NCBI GenBank assembly: GCA_036490175.1
Contig: DASXEJ010000102.1
Span: 1 to 54,560, forward strand
Reading direction: 5' to 3'
DNA: 54,560 nucleotides
Source: Pirellulales bacterium
GTDB taxonomy: Bacteria > Planctomycetota > Planctomycetia > Pirellulales > JACPPG01
The stretch's first letter is position 1, and each line of letters opens with the position of its first letter. Positions 9,042 through 18,718 of the stretch are shown one piece after another. The notes beneath the pieces are model-generated. The model was given only the letters and a program-made list of their open reading frames with translations, was not told the origin of the DNA and ran no database searches. Position numbers and translations under genes: made by a program.

Positions 9042-11618
9042 GTGTGCGTCTTGCCGCGTTCGATTTCATCCGTTCTGCACAGAGGATCGCTGTTAGGCGT
9101 CCTGGTGGTGATCGTGACGGCGACAATTGTCGGCGCCCATGCGCCTGACTATTTACGCGACGTGCGTCCTATCCTGGCCAGCAAATGCTTCGCATGTCAT
9201 GGGGCTGACGACGCAGTCCGTCAGGCGGGTTTGAGACTCGATGACGGCGCCTCGTCCACGGCGGTGCTCGATAGCGGCCGGCGGGCCATCGTGGCCGGCA
9301 AGCCCGACGACAGCGAGTTGATCGCCCGTGTGTGCTCCGCCGATCCAGACATAGCGATGCCGCCCAAAGAGACCGGCAAACACGTTTCGCCGGCCGAGGC
9401 CGAAACGCTGCGCCAATGGATCGCCGCTGGAGCCAACTATGCCAGGCATTGGGCATACGTGAAGCCGGTGCGCTCCGCGCTGCCAGCGGTGCGCGACACA
9501 AGCTGGCCGCGCGGCGCGATCGACCACTTCGTACTCGCGCGGCTCGAGTCGGAGCAGCTGGTCCCGTCGGCGCCGGCCGGTCGCGAGACGCTTATCCGCC
9601 GCGTATCGCTCGACTTATTGGGCTTGCCCCCCACGGCCGACGAAGTGCAAACATTTATCGCCGATCTACGTCCCGACGCCTACGAGAAATTGGTCGACCG
9701 ATTGCTGGCCAAGCCCGCCTATGGCGAGCGCTGGGCCGCCGTGTGGCTCGATCTGGCGCGCTATGCGGACTCGCAAGGGTATGCGCCCGATGGTCCGCGC
9801 ACGATTTGGCGATGGCGCGATTGGGTGATTACGGCGCTAAATCACAACATGCCCTACGATCAGTTCACCATCGAGCAATTGGCGGGTGACATGCTGCCCA
9901 ATGCCAGCACCGAGCAGATCGTGGCGACCGGTTTCCATCGCAATACGCAGCTCAATACCGAAGGGGGCGTAAACCTGGAGGAGTTTCGTCACGCTGCTGT
10001 GGTCGATCGCGTGAACACGACGTTCTCGGTATGGATGGGCTCGACGATGGCCTGCGCCCAGTGCCATCATCACAAATACGACCCCTTCAGCCAGCGCGAT
10101 TACTATCAGGTGTTTTCGATATTCAACAACACCGACGATTTCAACACCGACAATCCGATCGTTGAGACACCGCGCGTAGATCGGGATGCTGAGTATGCAC
10201 CAGCCAAATCCGATCTCGCCGCGGCCCAGGCTTCGTGGGACGAAGAAACCAAGCGTCGTGACGAAGCTCAAGCGGAGTGGGAAAAGAGTGCGGCGCCGGC
10301 TGCCGCCACGCCCGACGGCAAGTCGCAGGAGGCCGCGTCAAGCGGCACCCCGCCAGCTGACGCGGGGACCCCGGCTGCACCACCTCAAGAAATCGTCGCC
10401 ATACTCGCTGTCGCGGCAGACAAACGCGACAAGGGGCAGCAGGACAAGCTGCTGGCATACCATCGTGGCCTTTCTAATGAATGGAAGGCTGCCGACGAGC
10501 GGCTCAAGTCCTGCAAGCAGAAACTCGAGGAAGTTAGCAGCACGGTGCCGATCATGCGCGATGGGACGCCGCGACCTTCCTTTATTTTTCTGCGCGGCGA
10601 ATTCCTCAGCCCTGGCGAGGCGGTAAGCCCCGGTGTGCCTGCGGCGCTGCACCCGGCACCGACGGAAACCAAGCTCGATCGGCTGGGCCTGGCGCGGTGG
10701 CTGGTCGATGCCGAGAATCCGCTCTTCGGACGGGTAGCGGTGAATCGGCTGTGGCAAGAGTTGTTCGGCAGCGGCATTGTCGAAACGGCCGAAGAGTTTG
10801 GCACCCAGGGCGAGCCCCCTTCGCATCCCGAGTTGCTGGACTGGCTGGCGGTGGAATATCGCGCAAGCGGTTGGAACACCAAGCACATGCTGAAACTGAT
10901 CGTTACCTCGGCCGTGTACCAACAGTCGGCCGCGGTCAATGCGGCGCTCGCCGACCGCGATCCACACAATCGGCTGTTAGCGCGGGGGCCGCGCGTGCGG
11001 TTGTCCGCCGAAATGTTGCGCGATCAGGCGTTGGCCATTTCTGGGCTGTTGAGCAGCAAGATGTATGGCCCGCCGGTCCATCCACCGCAACCATCGCTTG
11101 GCCTGGCGGCGGCCTTCGGTGGCAGCACCGATTGGAAGACCAGCGAAGGAGAGGACCGCCACCGCCGCGCGATTTACACTCGCTGGAGGCGCAACCTCCC
11201 TTACCCTTCGATGGTGGCGTTTGACGTGCCCGAGCGCAACGTGTGCGCCATGCGCCGCATGCGCACCAACACGCCGCTACAGGCACTGGTGACGCTGAAC
11301 GACCCCGTGTTCGTCGAGTGTGCACAGGCGTTGGCAAGGCGCGTAATCTCCGAAGGAGGGGACAGCACGACAAGTCGCGCCGCGTGGCTGTTGAAGCAAT
11401 CGGTGAACCGAACGCCTACGACCAGCGAAGTCGAACGTATCGCAAGCTTGTACACCGAAGTGCGTGCTGCATTGGCGCGCGATCCGGCGAAGGCAACCGC
11501 GCTAGCGACAAAACCGCTCGGTCCGCTGCCACCAGGGACCAACGACGTCGAGGCTGCGGCCTGGACCGTGGCTGCCAATGTCGCGTTAAACCTGGACGAA
11601 ACTTTGACAAAGCCGTGA
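9042..11618 (+). CDS. Planctomycete cytochrome c / DUF1549 / DUF1553 protein
   Basis: The three-part architecture is characteristic of planctomycetes: an N-terminal haem-binding PSCyt1 domain with the CFACH motif (residues 49-53), a central DUF1549 domain starting near WPRGAIDHFVLARLE and including DLARYADSQGY, and a C-terminal DUF1553 domain including VNRLWQELFGSGIV and the MRRMRTNTPLQALVTLNDP motif. Between the last two lies a roughly 100-residue charged and Pro/Ala-rich insert (about residues 410-520). I prefer a GTG start at 9042 (GGAG at 9029-9032), which gives a signal peptide LLGVLVVIVTATIVGAHA; an ATG at 8949 would add 31 residues. It is followed after four bases by the DUF1501 gene, its usual partner. 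The pair is thought to act in the periplasm; the substrate and chemistry are unknown. Confidence 0.9.
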   Translation: MCVLPRSISSVLHRGSLLGVLVVIVTATIVGAHAPDYLRDVRPILASKCFACHGADDAVRQAGLRLDDGASSTAVLDSGRRAIVAGKPDDSELIARVCSADPDIAMPPKETGKHVSPAEAETLRQWIAAGANYARHWAYVKPVRSALPAVRDTSWPRGAIDHFVLARLESEQLVPSAPAGRETLIRRVSLDLLGLPPTADEVQTFIADLRPDAYEKLVDRLLAKPAYGERWAAVWLDLARYADSQGYAPDGPRTIWRWRDWVITALNHNMPYDQFTIEQLAGDMLPNASTEQIVATGFHRNTQLNTEGGVNLEEFRHAAVVDRVNTTFSVWMGSTMACAQCHHHKYDPFSQRDYYQVFSIFNNTDDFNTDNPIVETPRVDRDAEYAPAKSDLAAAQASWDEETKRRDEAQAEWEKSAAPAAATPDGKSQEAASSGTPPADAGTPAAPPQEIVAILAVAADKRDKGQQDKLLAYHRGLSNEWKAADERLKSCKQKLEEVSSTVPIMRDGTPRPSFIFLRGEFLSPGEAVSPGVPAALHPAPTETKLDRLGLARWLVDAENPLFGRVAVNRLWQELFGSGIVETAEEFGTQGEPPSHPELLDWLAVEYRASGWNTKHMLKLIVTSAVYQQSAAVNAALADRDPHNRLLARGPRVRLSAEMLRDQALAISGLLSSKMYGPPVHPPQPSLGLAAAFGGSTDWKTSEGEDRHRRAIYTRWRRNLPYPSMVAFDVPERNVCAMRRMRTNTPLQALVTLNDPVFVECAQALARRVISEGGDSTTSRAAWLLKQSVNRTPTTSEVERIASLYTEVRAALARDPAKATALATKPLGPLPPGTNDVEAAAWTVAANVALNLDETLTKP

Positions 11619-11622
11619 TGCC

Positions 11623-13089
11623 ATGACAAACACGCATGCTCTGAACCTGGCGATGCAGCGAACGCGCCGCCATTTCTTGCGCGACTCGGCCATGGCGTTG
11701 GGGGGCGTCGCCCTGGCGCTGATGGAGCAGGGAGAGGGCGCGGCTGCCACGAGCGGCGCCGCGGAAGCCGATCCCTTCTTGCCAAAGCCGGGACACTTTC
11801 CCGCGCGGGTAAAGAATGTCATTTTTCTCTCCATGTCGGGCGGGCCACCGCATCTTGATCTGTTCGACTACAAGCCGGAGCTGGTCGCGCGCGACGGCCA
11901 GGATTGCCCCGAGTCGCTTACCAAGGGGAAGCAATTTGCTTTCACAAGCGGAACTCCCAAGCTGTTGGGCACCCGACAAAAATTCTCGCAGCATGGTGAG
12001 AGCGGGGCCTGGATGTCGCAGGCCCTGCCAAATCTGGCACGCGTTGCCGACGACTTAACGATCATCAAGTCGGCCTGGACCGAACAGTTCAATCACGGGC
12101 CTGCCGAACTATTGCTGTATACCGGCTTTCCACGGGCTCAGGGACGCGCCTCGATGGGGTCCTGGGTCACTTATGGACTGGGATCCGAAAGCCGCGATCT
12201 GCCCGGCTACATTGTTTTTGTCTCGGGCAATTCGCTGCCGAGTGCCGGCAAGGTGGCGTGGGGAAGCGGTTTTTTGCCCAGCGTCTATCAAGGCGTGCAA
12301 TGCCGCACCGGTGGAGATCCGGTTTTGTATTTGACGGATCCCGAGGGAATGGACCGCTCGTTGCGGCGGCTGAGCCTGGACGCACTTAATGAGCTCAATG
12401 CCATCGAAGCGCAGAAGCTCGGTCAGCCAGAGACTGCCACGCGAATCGCCCAATATGAAATGGCGTTTCGCATGCAGACAGTCGTGCCCGAAACGATGGA
12501 CATCTCGCAGGAGCCGGCCCACGTGCTGGGCGCGTACGGTGCACAGCCGGGTGCTGCGACGTTCGCCAACAATTGCCTGTTGGCGCGCCGACTGGTCGAA
12601 CGTGGCGTGCGCTTTGTCCAGTTGTTCGACTGGGGTTGGGATTTTCACGGCACGAACGCCGTGGAGGAGATCGAGACGGGCCTGGTGAAGCGCTGCAAGT
12701 CGATGGATCAGCCCGTCGCGGCGCTGATCCAGGACCTCAAGCAGCGCGGACTATTGGACGAGACCTTGGTCGTGTGGTCCGGAGAATTTGGACGCACGCC
12801 GTTTCGCGAGGGACGAACCAAAGACGGCAAATTCCTCGGTCGCGACCATCACCCGTTTTCCTATTCGATGTTCATGGCCGGCGGCGGCCTGAAACCGGGA
12901 ATCAGCTACGGCGCGACCGATGAGTTGGGCTGGGCGGCCGTCGAAAAACCGGTGCACCCACACGATCTGCAGGCCACGATCCTGCACTTGCTGGGCCTGG
13001 ATCACACGCGATTGACGTACAGGTTTCAGGGGCGAGACTTTCGCCTGACCGACGTGCGCGGAGAAGTGATCCGCGATATCCTGGCCTGA
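11623..13089 (+). CDS. Tat-exported DUF1501 protein
   Basis: The 488-residue product begins with a twin-arginine signal (RTRRHFLRDSAMALGG, near residues 13-28) and then shows the DUF1501 pattern, related to the alkaline phosphatase/sulfatase fold: VKNVIFLSMSGGPPHLDLFD, the WTEQFNHGPAELLLYTG segment, FVQLFDWGWDFHG near residue 335, VVWSGEFGRTPF near residue 385 and GRDHHPFSYSMFMAGGG. It follows the DUF1549/DUF1553 gene by four bases, so the two are surely co-transcribed. Pairing of these families is very common in planctomycetes and suggests a joint periplasmic process, so far undefined. An alternative ATG lies ten codons downstream, still before the Arg pair. Confidence 0.92.
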   Translation: MTNTHALNLAMQRTRRHFLRDSAMALGGVALALMEQGEGAAATSGAAEADPFLPKPGHFPARVKNVIFLSMSGGPPHLDLFDYKPELVARDGQDCPESLTKGKQFAFTSGTPKLLGTRQKFSQHGESGAWMSQALPNLARVADDLTIIKSAWTEQFNHGPAELLLYTGFPRAQGRASMGSWVTYGLGSESRDLPGYIVFVSGNSLPSAGKVAWGSGFLPSVYQGVQCRTGGDPVLYLTDPEGMDRSLRRLSLDALNELNAIEAQKLGQPETATRIAQYEMAFRMQTVVPETMDISQEPAHVLGAYGAQPGAATFANNCLLARRLVERGVRFVQLFDWGWDFHGTNAVEEIETGLVKRCKSMDQPVAALIQDLKQRGLLDETLVVWSGEFGRTPFREGRTKDGKFLGRDHHPFSYSMFMAGGGLKPGISYGATDELGWAAVEKPVHPHDLQATILHLLGLDHTRLTYRFQGRDFRLTDVRGEVIRDILA

Positions 13090-13204
13090 GAGAGCCGCCG
13101 CGGCTTACCAGGCGTCCTCATCTGGATTGCGTTCCGCTCCCCCAGTTTCGCGCTTCGTAACTCAACTACGTAATGAGGCCGAACCCGCTGGCCGATTGCG
13201 GCCC

Positions 13205-13957
13205 TCAAGTAACTCGTCGGCGCCTACAATGCGCAACCGATCCCAGAATGATCAGGCCGGACCAGACTACGATTGTGCTTGGCTCGGGAACGACGGGCGA
13301 AGCGGCATTTATCGTGAGGTTATCGACATAAGCCGTCGTCGGAGTCTCGTCATCTCCTGCCGAGCCATAGCCGATGCGTACGAAATTGACGGAGAAACTA
13401 CCCCACGACATGCCAGGAGAGTAGTCGCTACCGTCCAGTTGGGCGAGGGTCATGCTGCTCGGCGTCAATAGCCCGCTCGTGTCACCCTCGATGTGAAACA
13501 GCGTCTGGTTGGGATCGACAGTCAGATCGGTCCAGGTATTTGGCGTAATCGAGGCAGGATCGTTGTACATCACGGCCAGAGTGCTGTCGCCACCACTGCC
13601 CGGGGTGTTAATCGACAGGATCAGATAAGGTAACTGGTCGCTTGAAGTAGGGAGGCGATCGACGAAGTAGTCTGCGGAGGTGATCTGCCCGAGCGTAATA
13701 TTCGAGGAGCTGATATCAAGCTTCACGCGGGCATAGTCCGAAGCGCTTCCGAGGGACAATCGCAATGACTGGTCTCCAGCATAGGCAGGGTCAGGAGATG
13801 GCCTGATCGAGGCCGAACCGCCTCCCGAGGCAGCCAAATCATAGCCGTTGGGGTTCTCAAATCCGTCGGTAATCGAAATATCGGCGGAAGCGGTCGCAGC
13901 AACACCCAACCAAAATCCTGCAAACGCCAACAACACAATTGCTTGCCTTTTGTGCAT
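13205..13957 (-). CDS. PEP-CTERM sorting-domain protein
   Basis: The 250-residue product has a signal peptide (QAIVLLAFAGFWLGVAATASA), a middle of beta-rich sequence starting ITDGFENPNGY and resembling concanavalin-like or carbohydrate-binding modules, and a C-terminal sorting signal: VVPEPST, a hydrophobic stretch and a final basic cluster HCRRRRV. Such tails are recognised by exosortases, which anchor or secrete the protein with exopolysaccharide. AAAGGA lies about eight bases before the ATG. No exosortase gene is in this window. The binding partner is unknown. Confidence 0.85.
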   Translation of the reverse strand: MHKRQAIVLLAFAGFWLGVAATASADISITDGFENPNGYDLAASGGGSASIRPSPDPAYAGDQSLRLSLGSASDYARVKLDISSSNITLGQITSADYFVDRLPTSSDQLPYLILSINTPGSGGDSTLAVMYNDPASITPNTWTDLTVDPNQTLFHIEGDTSGLLTPSSMTLAQLDGSDYSPGMSWGSFSVNFVRIGYGSAGDDETPTTAYVDNLTINAASPVVPEPSTIVVWSGLIILGSVAHCRRRRVT

Positions 13958-14033
13958 GACGAAGTTCCTTTCGAGAATTTGCTCCCTGTCTCAGTGTCTT
14001 CGCCACCCGGGATCACGTCCTGACAGATTCAAC

Positions 14034-14071
14034 AAAAAAAGACCCACATGCCGTTTGGGGACATGAGGGCC
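14034..14071 (-). terminator. Rho-independent terminator after the dockerin/PEP-CTERM gene
   Basis: On the minus strand, a stem GGCCCTCATG / CATGTGGGTC (one mismatch, one G-T pair) with an 11-base loop is followed by seven T residues. It lies about 85 bases past the stop of the gene ending at 14158 and just upstream of the next minus-strand gene, so it separates the two PEP-CTERM transcripts. Confidence 0.75.
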
Positions 14072-14157
14072 TCTTAATCGAGCTCGGCTAATTCTTTCGC
14101 ACGCAAACCGCGGCAGGATATAGAACCGCAACCGTCAGGGCAACACTTGATCGAAAA

Positions 14158-15105
14158 TCATGCGCATTGCCCGCGCGCCAACCATCGTCGACCGGTCAAC
14201 CACGCAAGGCAGGCTAACGAGGCGAGCAGTAACGCCGACGGCTCGGGCACCGACACCGCCGCTGCGGATGTCTGCAACCAGTTCAGCCCGATCGTATTGA
14301 TATCCAGGCCATTCACAAGACCATCGCCGTTGGCGTCGCCCGGGGGGGACGTGCCGAGCTGCAGCCAGTGGCTTGCCACCACGCCGATGTCGAGGCCATT
14401 GACTACGCCGTCCGAGTTAACGTCGCCCGGTATCGCGGGACGAAATCCCAGCGTGACCGTTTGCCAGTCAGGGCTGGCAAAGATGCGGAAACCGCCAAAG
14501 GCGCCGTTAACATTCGCCGTCAGACTGCTGTTCCAATAGTCGAGGCCGATTTGCGCGACCGCCGATCCGGTGACCAGCAGTCGCGCCTCGACATATACGT
14601 CCGTAGCGCCGGCCGGCACCAGGCCCGGAACATCATTCCAGGCTGAATACGCAACGGACGGGTTAGCGCTCGGCGTCATGACCACGGCATTTGTCGTCCA
14701 ACCCGATGCGATGTTGCCAGGAACCTCGGTCACCATATCGCTGCGCAGCGTGAAATCGCCAGAAATATGCGATTGTTGACCGGCACCCGATCCGTAGTCA
14801 TTGCTGACAATGATCGTGTCTTTGCCATTGACGATCGCATCCACTTGCATCCAATCCAGATCGACCGTGGCCGGCGCAGGATTGTTAATGTCTTGCAGCG
14901 CGTAGAAATACTCGGTGGCCAGCGGATAGCCGGGCGGGGGCGTGTACTCATTCACCTGAGGTGTCTCAGGCGGCCAGATACCCGGCTGTTGCGCGATGGG
15001 GTAACTGGAAATTGGCGCCGCGCGGGCCCACGGTCCCCGACAACACACGAGTAAAAAACAACCACCCGCCGCGAGCACAATGGCTCGGAAACGTGCATCC
15101 CGCAC
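14158..15105 (-). CDS. Secreted protein with dockerin type I repeats and PEP-CTERM signal
   Basis: The 315-residue product has an N-terminal signal (AIVLAAGGCFLLVCCRGPWARA), a roughly 180-residue region of unknown beta-rich character, a dockerin module with two calcium-binding repeats (GDVNSDGVVNGLDIGVVASH and GDANGDGLVNGLDINTIG, about residues 225-280) and a PEP-CTERM tail (VPEPSALLL, hydrophobic stretch, then GRRW). I chose the GTG at 15105 because GGAGGAG lies five bases upstream and the signal begins there; an upstream start at 15135 lacks this. Dockerins bind cohesins in cellulosomes. In planctomycetes they are common in PEP-CTERM proteins and their partners are unknown. A terminator follows. 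Confidence 0.88.
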   Translation of the reverse strand: MRDARFRAIVLAAGGCFLLVCCRGPWARAAPISSYPIAQQPGIWPPETPQVNEYTPPPGYPLATEYFYALQDINNPAPATVDLDWMQVDAIVNGKDTIIVSNDYGSGAGQQSHISGDFTLRSDMVTEVPGNIASGWTTNAVVMTPSANPSVAYSAWNDVPGLVPAGATDVYVEARLLVTGSAVAQIGLDYWNSSLTANVNGAFGGFRIFASPDWQTVTLGFRPAIPGDVNSDGVVNGLDIGVVASHWLQLGTSPPGDANGDGLVNGLDINTIGLNWLQTSAAAVSVPEPSALLLASLACLAWLTGRRWLARGQCA

Positions 15106-15297
15106 GAACGCTCCTCCGTGCAGCCGATGGCCCACATGCGACTGCCATTGCGATTATCGCGTCGACCTCCAACGGCGTCGACAAAAATGCGCGATTGCAT
15201 TACGACTTTGCAAGCGCAGCATTGAACCGCGGCCTGGCGCGGGAGATCCTACGACGCGTGCCAGCGGCAATTGCGGGGATTTGCCACCGCTGATCAA

Positions 15298-18200
15298 CTA
15301 ATGAGCGTGAGAGGAAGACGCGTCGTTCCGCTGTTCTGCGGGGGGCGTTTTTTCAGCGACGGGCGTCTTCCAAGCGAAAGCCTGGATGACATAAAAGAAA
15401 ACGGGAGTCAGGAACAGGCCGAAGACGGTCACGCCTAGCATGCCACTAAACACGGCCAGTCCTAACGCGCGCCGCATCTCGGCACCCGCGCCGAGTGCTA
15501 GCACCAACGGAACGACGCCGAGAATAAAGGCTAGCGAGGTCATCAGGATTGGCCGTAACCGCAAGCGGCTCGCTTCCAGAACCGCCTCGCCACGCGGCGC
15601 GCCTTGTTCCTGTTGCTGCTTGGCAAATTCGACAATCAAAATGGCGTTTTTGCTGGCCAGTCCGACCAACACGACGAAGCCGATCTGCGTGAAGATGTTT
15701 ACTTCCAAGCCACCGAGACGCACTCCCACGATCGAGCATAGCAAACACATCGGTACGACCAGGATGACGGCCAGCGGCAAGGCCCAACTTTCGTACTGCG
15801 CGGCCAGCACGAGAAACACAAAAACGACCGCCAGCGCAAAGACAAAGATCGCCGCGGCGCCGATCTGCAACTGCAGCAGTGTCAGCTCGGTCCATTCCAA
15901 AGCCATCGAGCGGGGCAGCTCGCTGTCGGCAATCTCTTCCATCAGCGTGATTGCCTGACCCGAGCTGACGCCCGGCGCGGTATTGCCCGTGACGGCCGTG
16001 GCCGAGTACATGTTGTACCGCATCACCATCACCGGCCCGTTCGTATCGCGCACTTGCATCAGGGTGCCGAGTCTGATCATTTGACCTTGATTGTTGCGGA
16101 CTTGCAGTTGGCGGATATCCGGAACGCGGTCGCGAAATTTTTGGTCGGCTTGAATATTGACCTGCCATGTGCGGCCGAATTCATTGAAGTTATTCACGTA
16201 GTACGAGCCTAGGTAAACCTGCAGCGTGCTGAACACATCGCTGACGAGTACTCCTAGCGCCATGCATTTCGTGCGATCGATGTCCAGCTGCAGCCAGGGC
16301 GTGTTGGCGCGCGAGCTATTGAACAGCCCTAGCAGGCCCGGCGTGGCATTGCCACGGGCGACGATCTGATCGCTGACGCGCTGCAGATCTCCCAAGCCGA
16401 GATTGCCACGGTCTTCGATGATGAACTTGAAGCCGCCGGTCGTGCCGAGGCCATCGATGGGCGCGGCACCAAATGCCGATACCACGGCCTCGCGGACTTC
16501 GTTTTCGCACCGATCCCGCAATGAGTCCGAGATGGCGTCGGCGGTCAACTCGCTCCCATGCCGTTCGGAGAATCCCTTCAACAACACGTACATCGAACCC
16601 AGGTTCGGCGCGTTGGCATTCAAGATCAACGACTTGCCCGCGATGCTTACCGTGTGGGCGACGCCTGGCGTTTCGCGAGCGATCCCTTCGATCTGGCTCA
16701 TGACTTTTTGCGTCCGCTCGAGCGACGCCGAGTCAGGTAACCGGACATTCAGCAGCAGGTAGCCCTTGTCTTGCTGAGGAATAAAGCCCGTCGGCGCGAC
16801 GACGAACTGCCAGTACGTCAACACCAGCAGGCCACCGTAGACCGCCAGCACGACGACGCTGATGCGCAACATGATCCGGACCAGGCGCGTGTAAACGGCT
16901 GTGCCCGCGCCGAAGGCCGCGTTGAACAGTCGAAAGAAACGCCCGAGCACCAGATTCAAGAGCCAATCGAGCGGATCGCGGCGCGCTCCGTGCGGTTTGA
17001 GCAGGATGGCGGCCAAGGCAGGACTGAGGGTCAATGAATTGAAGGCGGAGATGACGGTCGACACCGCGATGGTCACGGCAAATTGACGGAAAAACTCGCC
17101 GGTAATGCCACCCAGAAACGCGCACGGAATGAACACGGCGCACAGCACCAGCGCCACGGCCACCACCGGTGCGGTCACTTCGTCCATGGCCTTGCGGGCG
17201 GCTTCGCGCGGCGGAACCCCCTGCTCGAGCCAGCGTTCGACGTTTTCGACCACCACGATGGCATCGTCCACAACGATGCCGATGGCCAACACCAGCCCGA
17301 AGAGCGAGAGATTATTCAGCGAAAATCCCAGCACGGCCATCACGGCAAACGTACCCACGATAGCCACAGGCACGGCGATCAGCGGGATGAGCGTGGCGCG
17401 CCAATTTTGCAAGAAGGCCAGCACCACGATCGCGACCAGGATTACCGCGTCGCGCAAGGTATGGAATACCTCGTCGACGGACTCCCGAATAAAGGGGGTC
17501 GTATCGTAGACTATCTCGTAATCGAGCCCTTCGGGAAATCGGGTTTTCAGCTCGTTCATCTTGGCGTAGACGCCGGCGGCGGTGTCCAGCGCGTTCGATC
17601 CCGGGAGCTGATAGATCGACAATGCCACCGACGGTTTCCCGTCCAGTGTGCAGGTCTGATCATATTGCTGCGACCCGAGCCTAACGCGGGCCACGTCGCG
17701 CAGCCGGACAATGCCTGTCGAAGTGCTGGTGCTAGCGCCCAGCGGCGGGTTCATTTGTGTTGTTCCGCCAGTCTGGGACGCGCCGCCCGAGATGCCGGCC
17801 GATCCGGATTGGTCGGATGGTACGTTCGTCTGAAACGTCTTGAGGATGATGTCGGCAAACTGGTCCGGATCGGTGAGCCGGCCGAGCGTGTTGATCGTAA
17901 GTTGAAACTGCTGGCTCCTGGAAACCGGCGGCTGTCCGATCTGGCCGGCGGCGACCTGCACGTTCTGCTGGCTGATGGCAGTCACAACGTCGGTCGCGCT
18001 CAGGTTGAGCGCTGCCAGTTTGTCGGGATCGAGCCAGACTCGCAAACTGTAATCGCGCTGGCCTAGGTAGGTGATGCCCGCGATGCCCGGCAGCCGGCCT
18101 AACTCGTCTTTAATGTAGATCGTGGCATAGTTGCTGAGGAAAATGCTGTCGTAGGTGTTGTCCGGCGAAGTCAGGTTCACGATCATCATCGTGTTGGGGG

Positions 18201-18609
18201 ACATCTTCTTGACGTTGATGCCCTCGTTCTGAACCAACGGCGGTATGACCGGCAACGCCAACGAGACGCGATTCTGAACCAATACTTGGGCCATGTCAGA
18301 GTCCATGCCCAGGCGAAAGGTCACCGTGAGGCTATAGACGCCGTCGTTGGTGGATTGCGAGGACATGTACATCATGCCCTCGACGCCGCTGACCTGTGCC
18401 TCGATCGGCGCGGCGACCGTATCGCGCACCGTCTGCGAGTTGGCGCCCGGATAGAGGGCCGTCACTAATACCGTCGGCGGCGTCACGTCCGGATACTGCG
18501 CCACCGGCAACGTGAACACGGCGACCCCGCCCGCCAGCACAAAGACGATCGACAGCACAGAGGCGAAAATCGGTCGGTCGATGAAAAAATGAGATATCAC
18601 GCCAAACAT
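15298..18609 (-). CDS. RND efflux pump, inner-membrane permease (HAE1 family), second of two
   Basis: The 1,103-residue product is a full AcrB-type transporter: N-terminal SHFFIDRPIFASVLSIV, the first porter half, TM4 with the proton-relay pair in GIVVDDAIVVVENVE, a second large periplasmic half, and TM10 with the conserved lysine in GLASKNAILIVEF. It would export hydrophobic compounds using the proton gradient together with the adaptor and the outer-membrane channel. A 42-residue Ser/Gly/Thr-rich insert (about residues 258-299) precedes VRLRDVARVRLG, at the same place where the neighbouring pump has a much larger insert. The gene follows the other pump by 109 bases on the same strand. It is probably the last gene of the adaptor-pump-pump operon. 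Substrate unknown. Confidence 0.93.
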   Translation of the reverse strand: MFGVISHFFIDRPIFASVLSIVFVLAGGVAVFTLPVAQYPDVTPPTVLVTALYPGANSQTVRDTVAAPIEAQVSGVEGMMYMSSQSTNDGVYSLTVTFRLGMDSDMAQVLVQNRVSLALPVIPPLVQNEGINVKKMSPNTMMIVNLTSPDNTYDSIFLSNYATIYIKDELGRLPGIAGITYLGQRDYSLRVWLDPDKLAALNLSATDVVTAISQQNVQVAAGQIGQPPVSRSQQFQLTINTLGRLTDPDQFADIILKTFQTNVPSDQSGSAGISGGASQTGGTTQMNPPLGASTSTSTGIVRLRDVARVRLGSQQYDQTCTLDGKPSVALSIYQLPGSNALDTAAGVYAKMNELKTRFPEGLDYEIVYDTTPFIRESVDEVFHTLRDAVILVAIVVLAFLQNWRATLIPLIAVPVAIVGTFAVMAVLGFSLNNLSLFGLVLAIGIVVDDAIVVVENVERWLEQGVPPREAARKAMDEVTAPVVAVALVLCAVFIPCAFLGGITGEFFRQFAVTIAVSTVISAFNSLTLSPALAAILLKPHGARRDPLDWLLNLVLGRFFRLFNAAFGAGTAVYTRLVRIMLRISVVVLAVYGGLLVLTYWQFVVAPTGFIPQQDKGYLLLNVRLPDSASLERTQKVMSQIEGIARETPGVAHTVSIAGKSLILNANAPNLGSMYVLLKGFSERHGSELTADAISDSLRDRCENEVREAVVSAFGAAPIDGLGTTGGFKFIIEDRGNLGLGDLQRVSDQIVARGNATPGLLGLFNSSRANTPWLQLDIDRTKCMALGVLVSDVFSTLQVYLGSYYVNNFNEFGRTWQVNIQADQKFRDRVPDIRQLQVRNNQGQMIRLGTLMQVRDTNGPVMVMRYNMYSATAVTGNTAPGVSSGQAITLMEEIADSELPRSMALEWTELTLLQLQIGAAAIFVFALAVVFVFLVLAAQYESWALPLAVILVVPMCLLCSIVGVRLGGLEVNIFTQIGFVVLVGLASKNAILIVEFAKQQQEQGAPRGEAVLEASRLRLRPILMTSLAFILGVVPLVLALGAGAEMRRALGLAVFSGMLGVTVFGLFLTPVFFYVIQAFAWKTPVAEKTPPAEQRNDASSSHAH

Positions 18610-18718
18610 CCTTGGAGTTGCCGCGCGGTGCGGCTGAACATGCCGTGGCGATAGCCAATGGCACTATCGAATCTTGTCATGCTGGCGGGGCAGCTTGCGG
18701 GCCGGGGATTGTTGTTCG

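Noticed and set aside
17083..18066. 327-codon open frame on the plus strand
   Set aside because: It lies wholly antisense to the intact second RND pump gene and has the Arg/His/Gly-rich look of a GC-rich shadow frame, with no recognisable domain.
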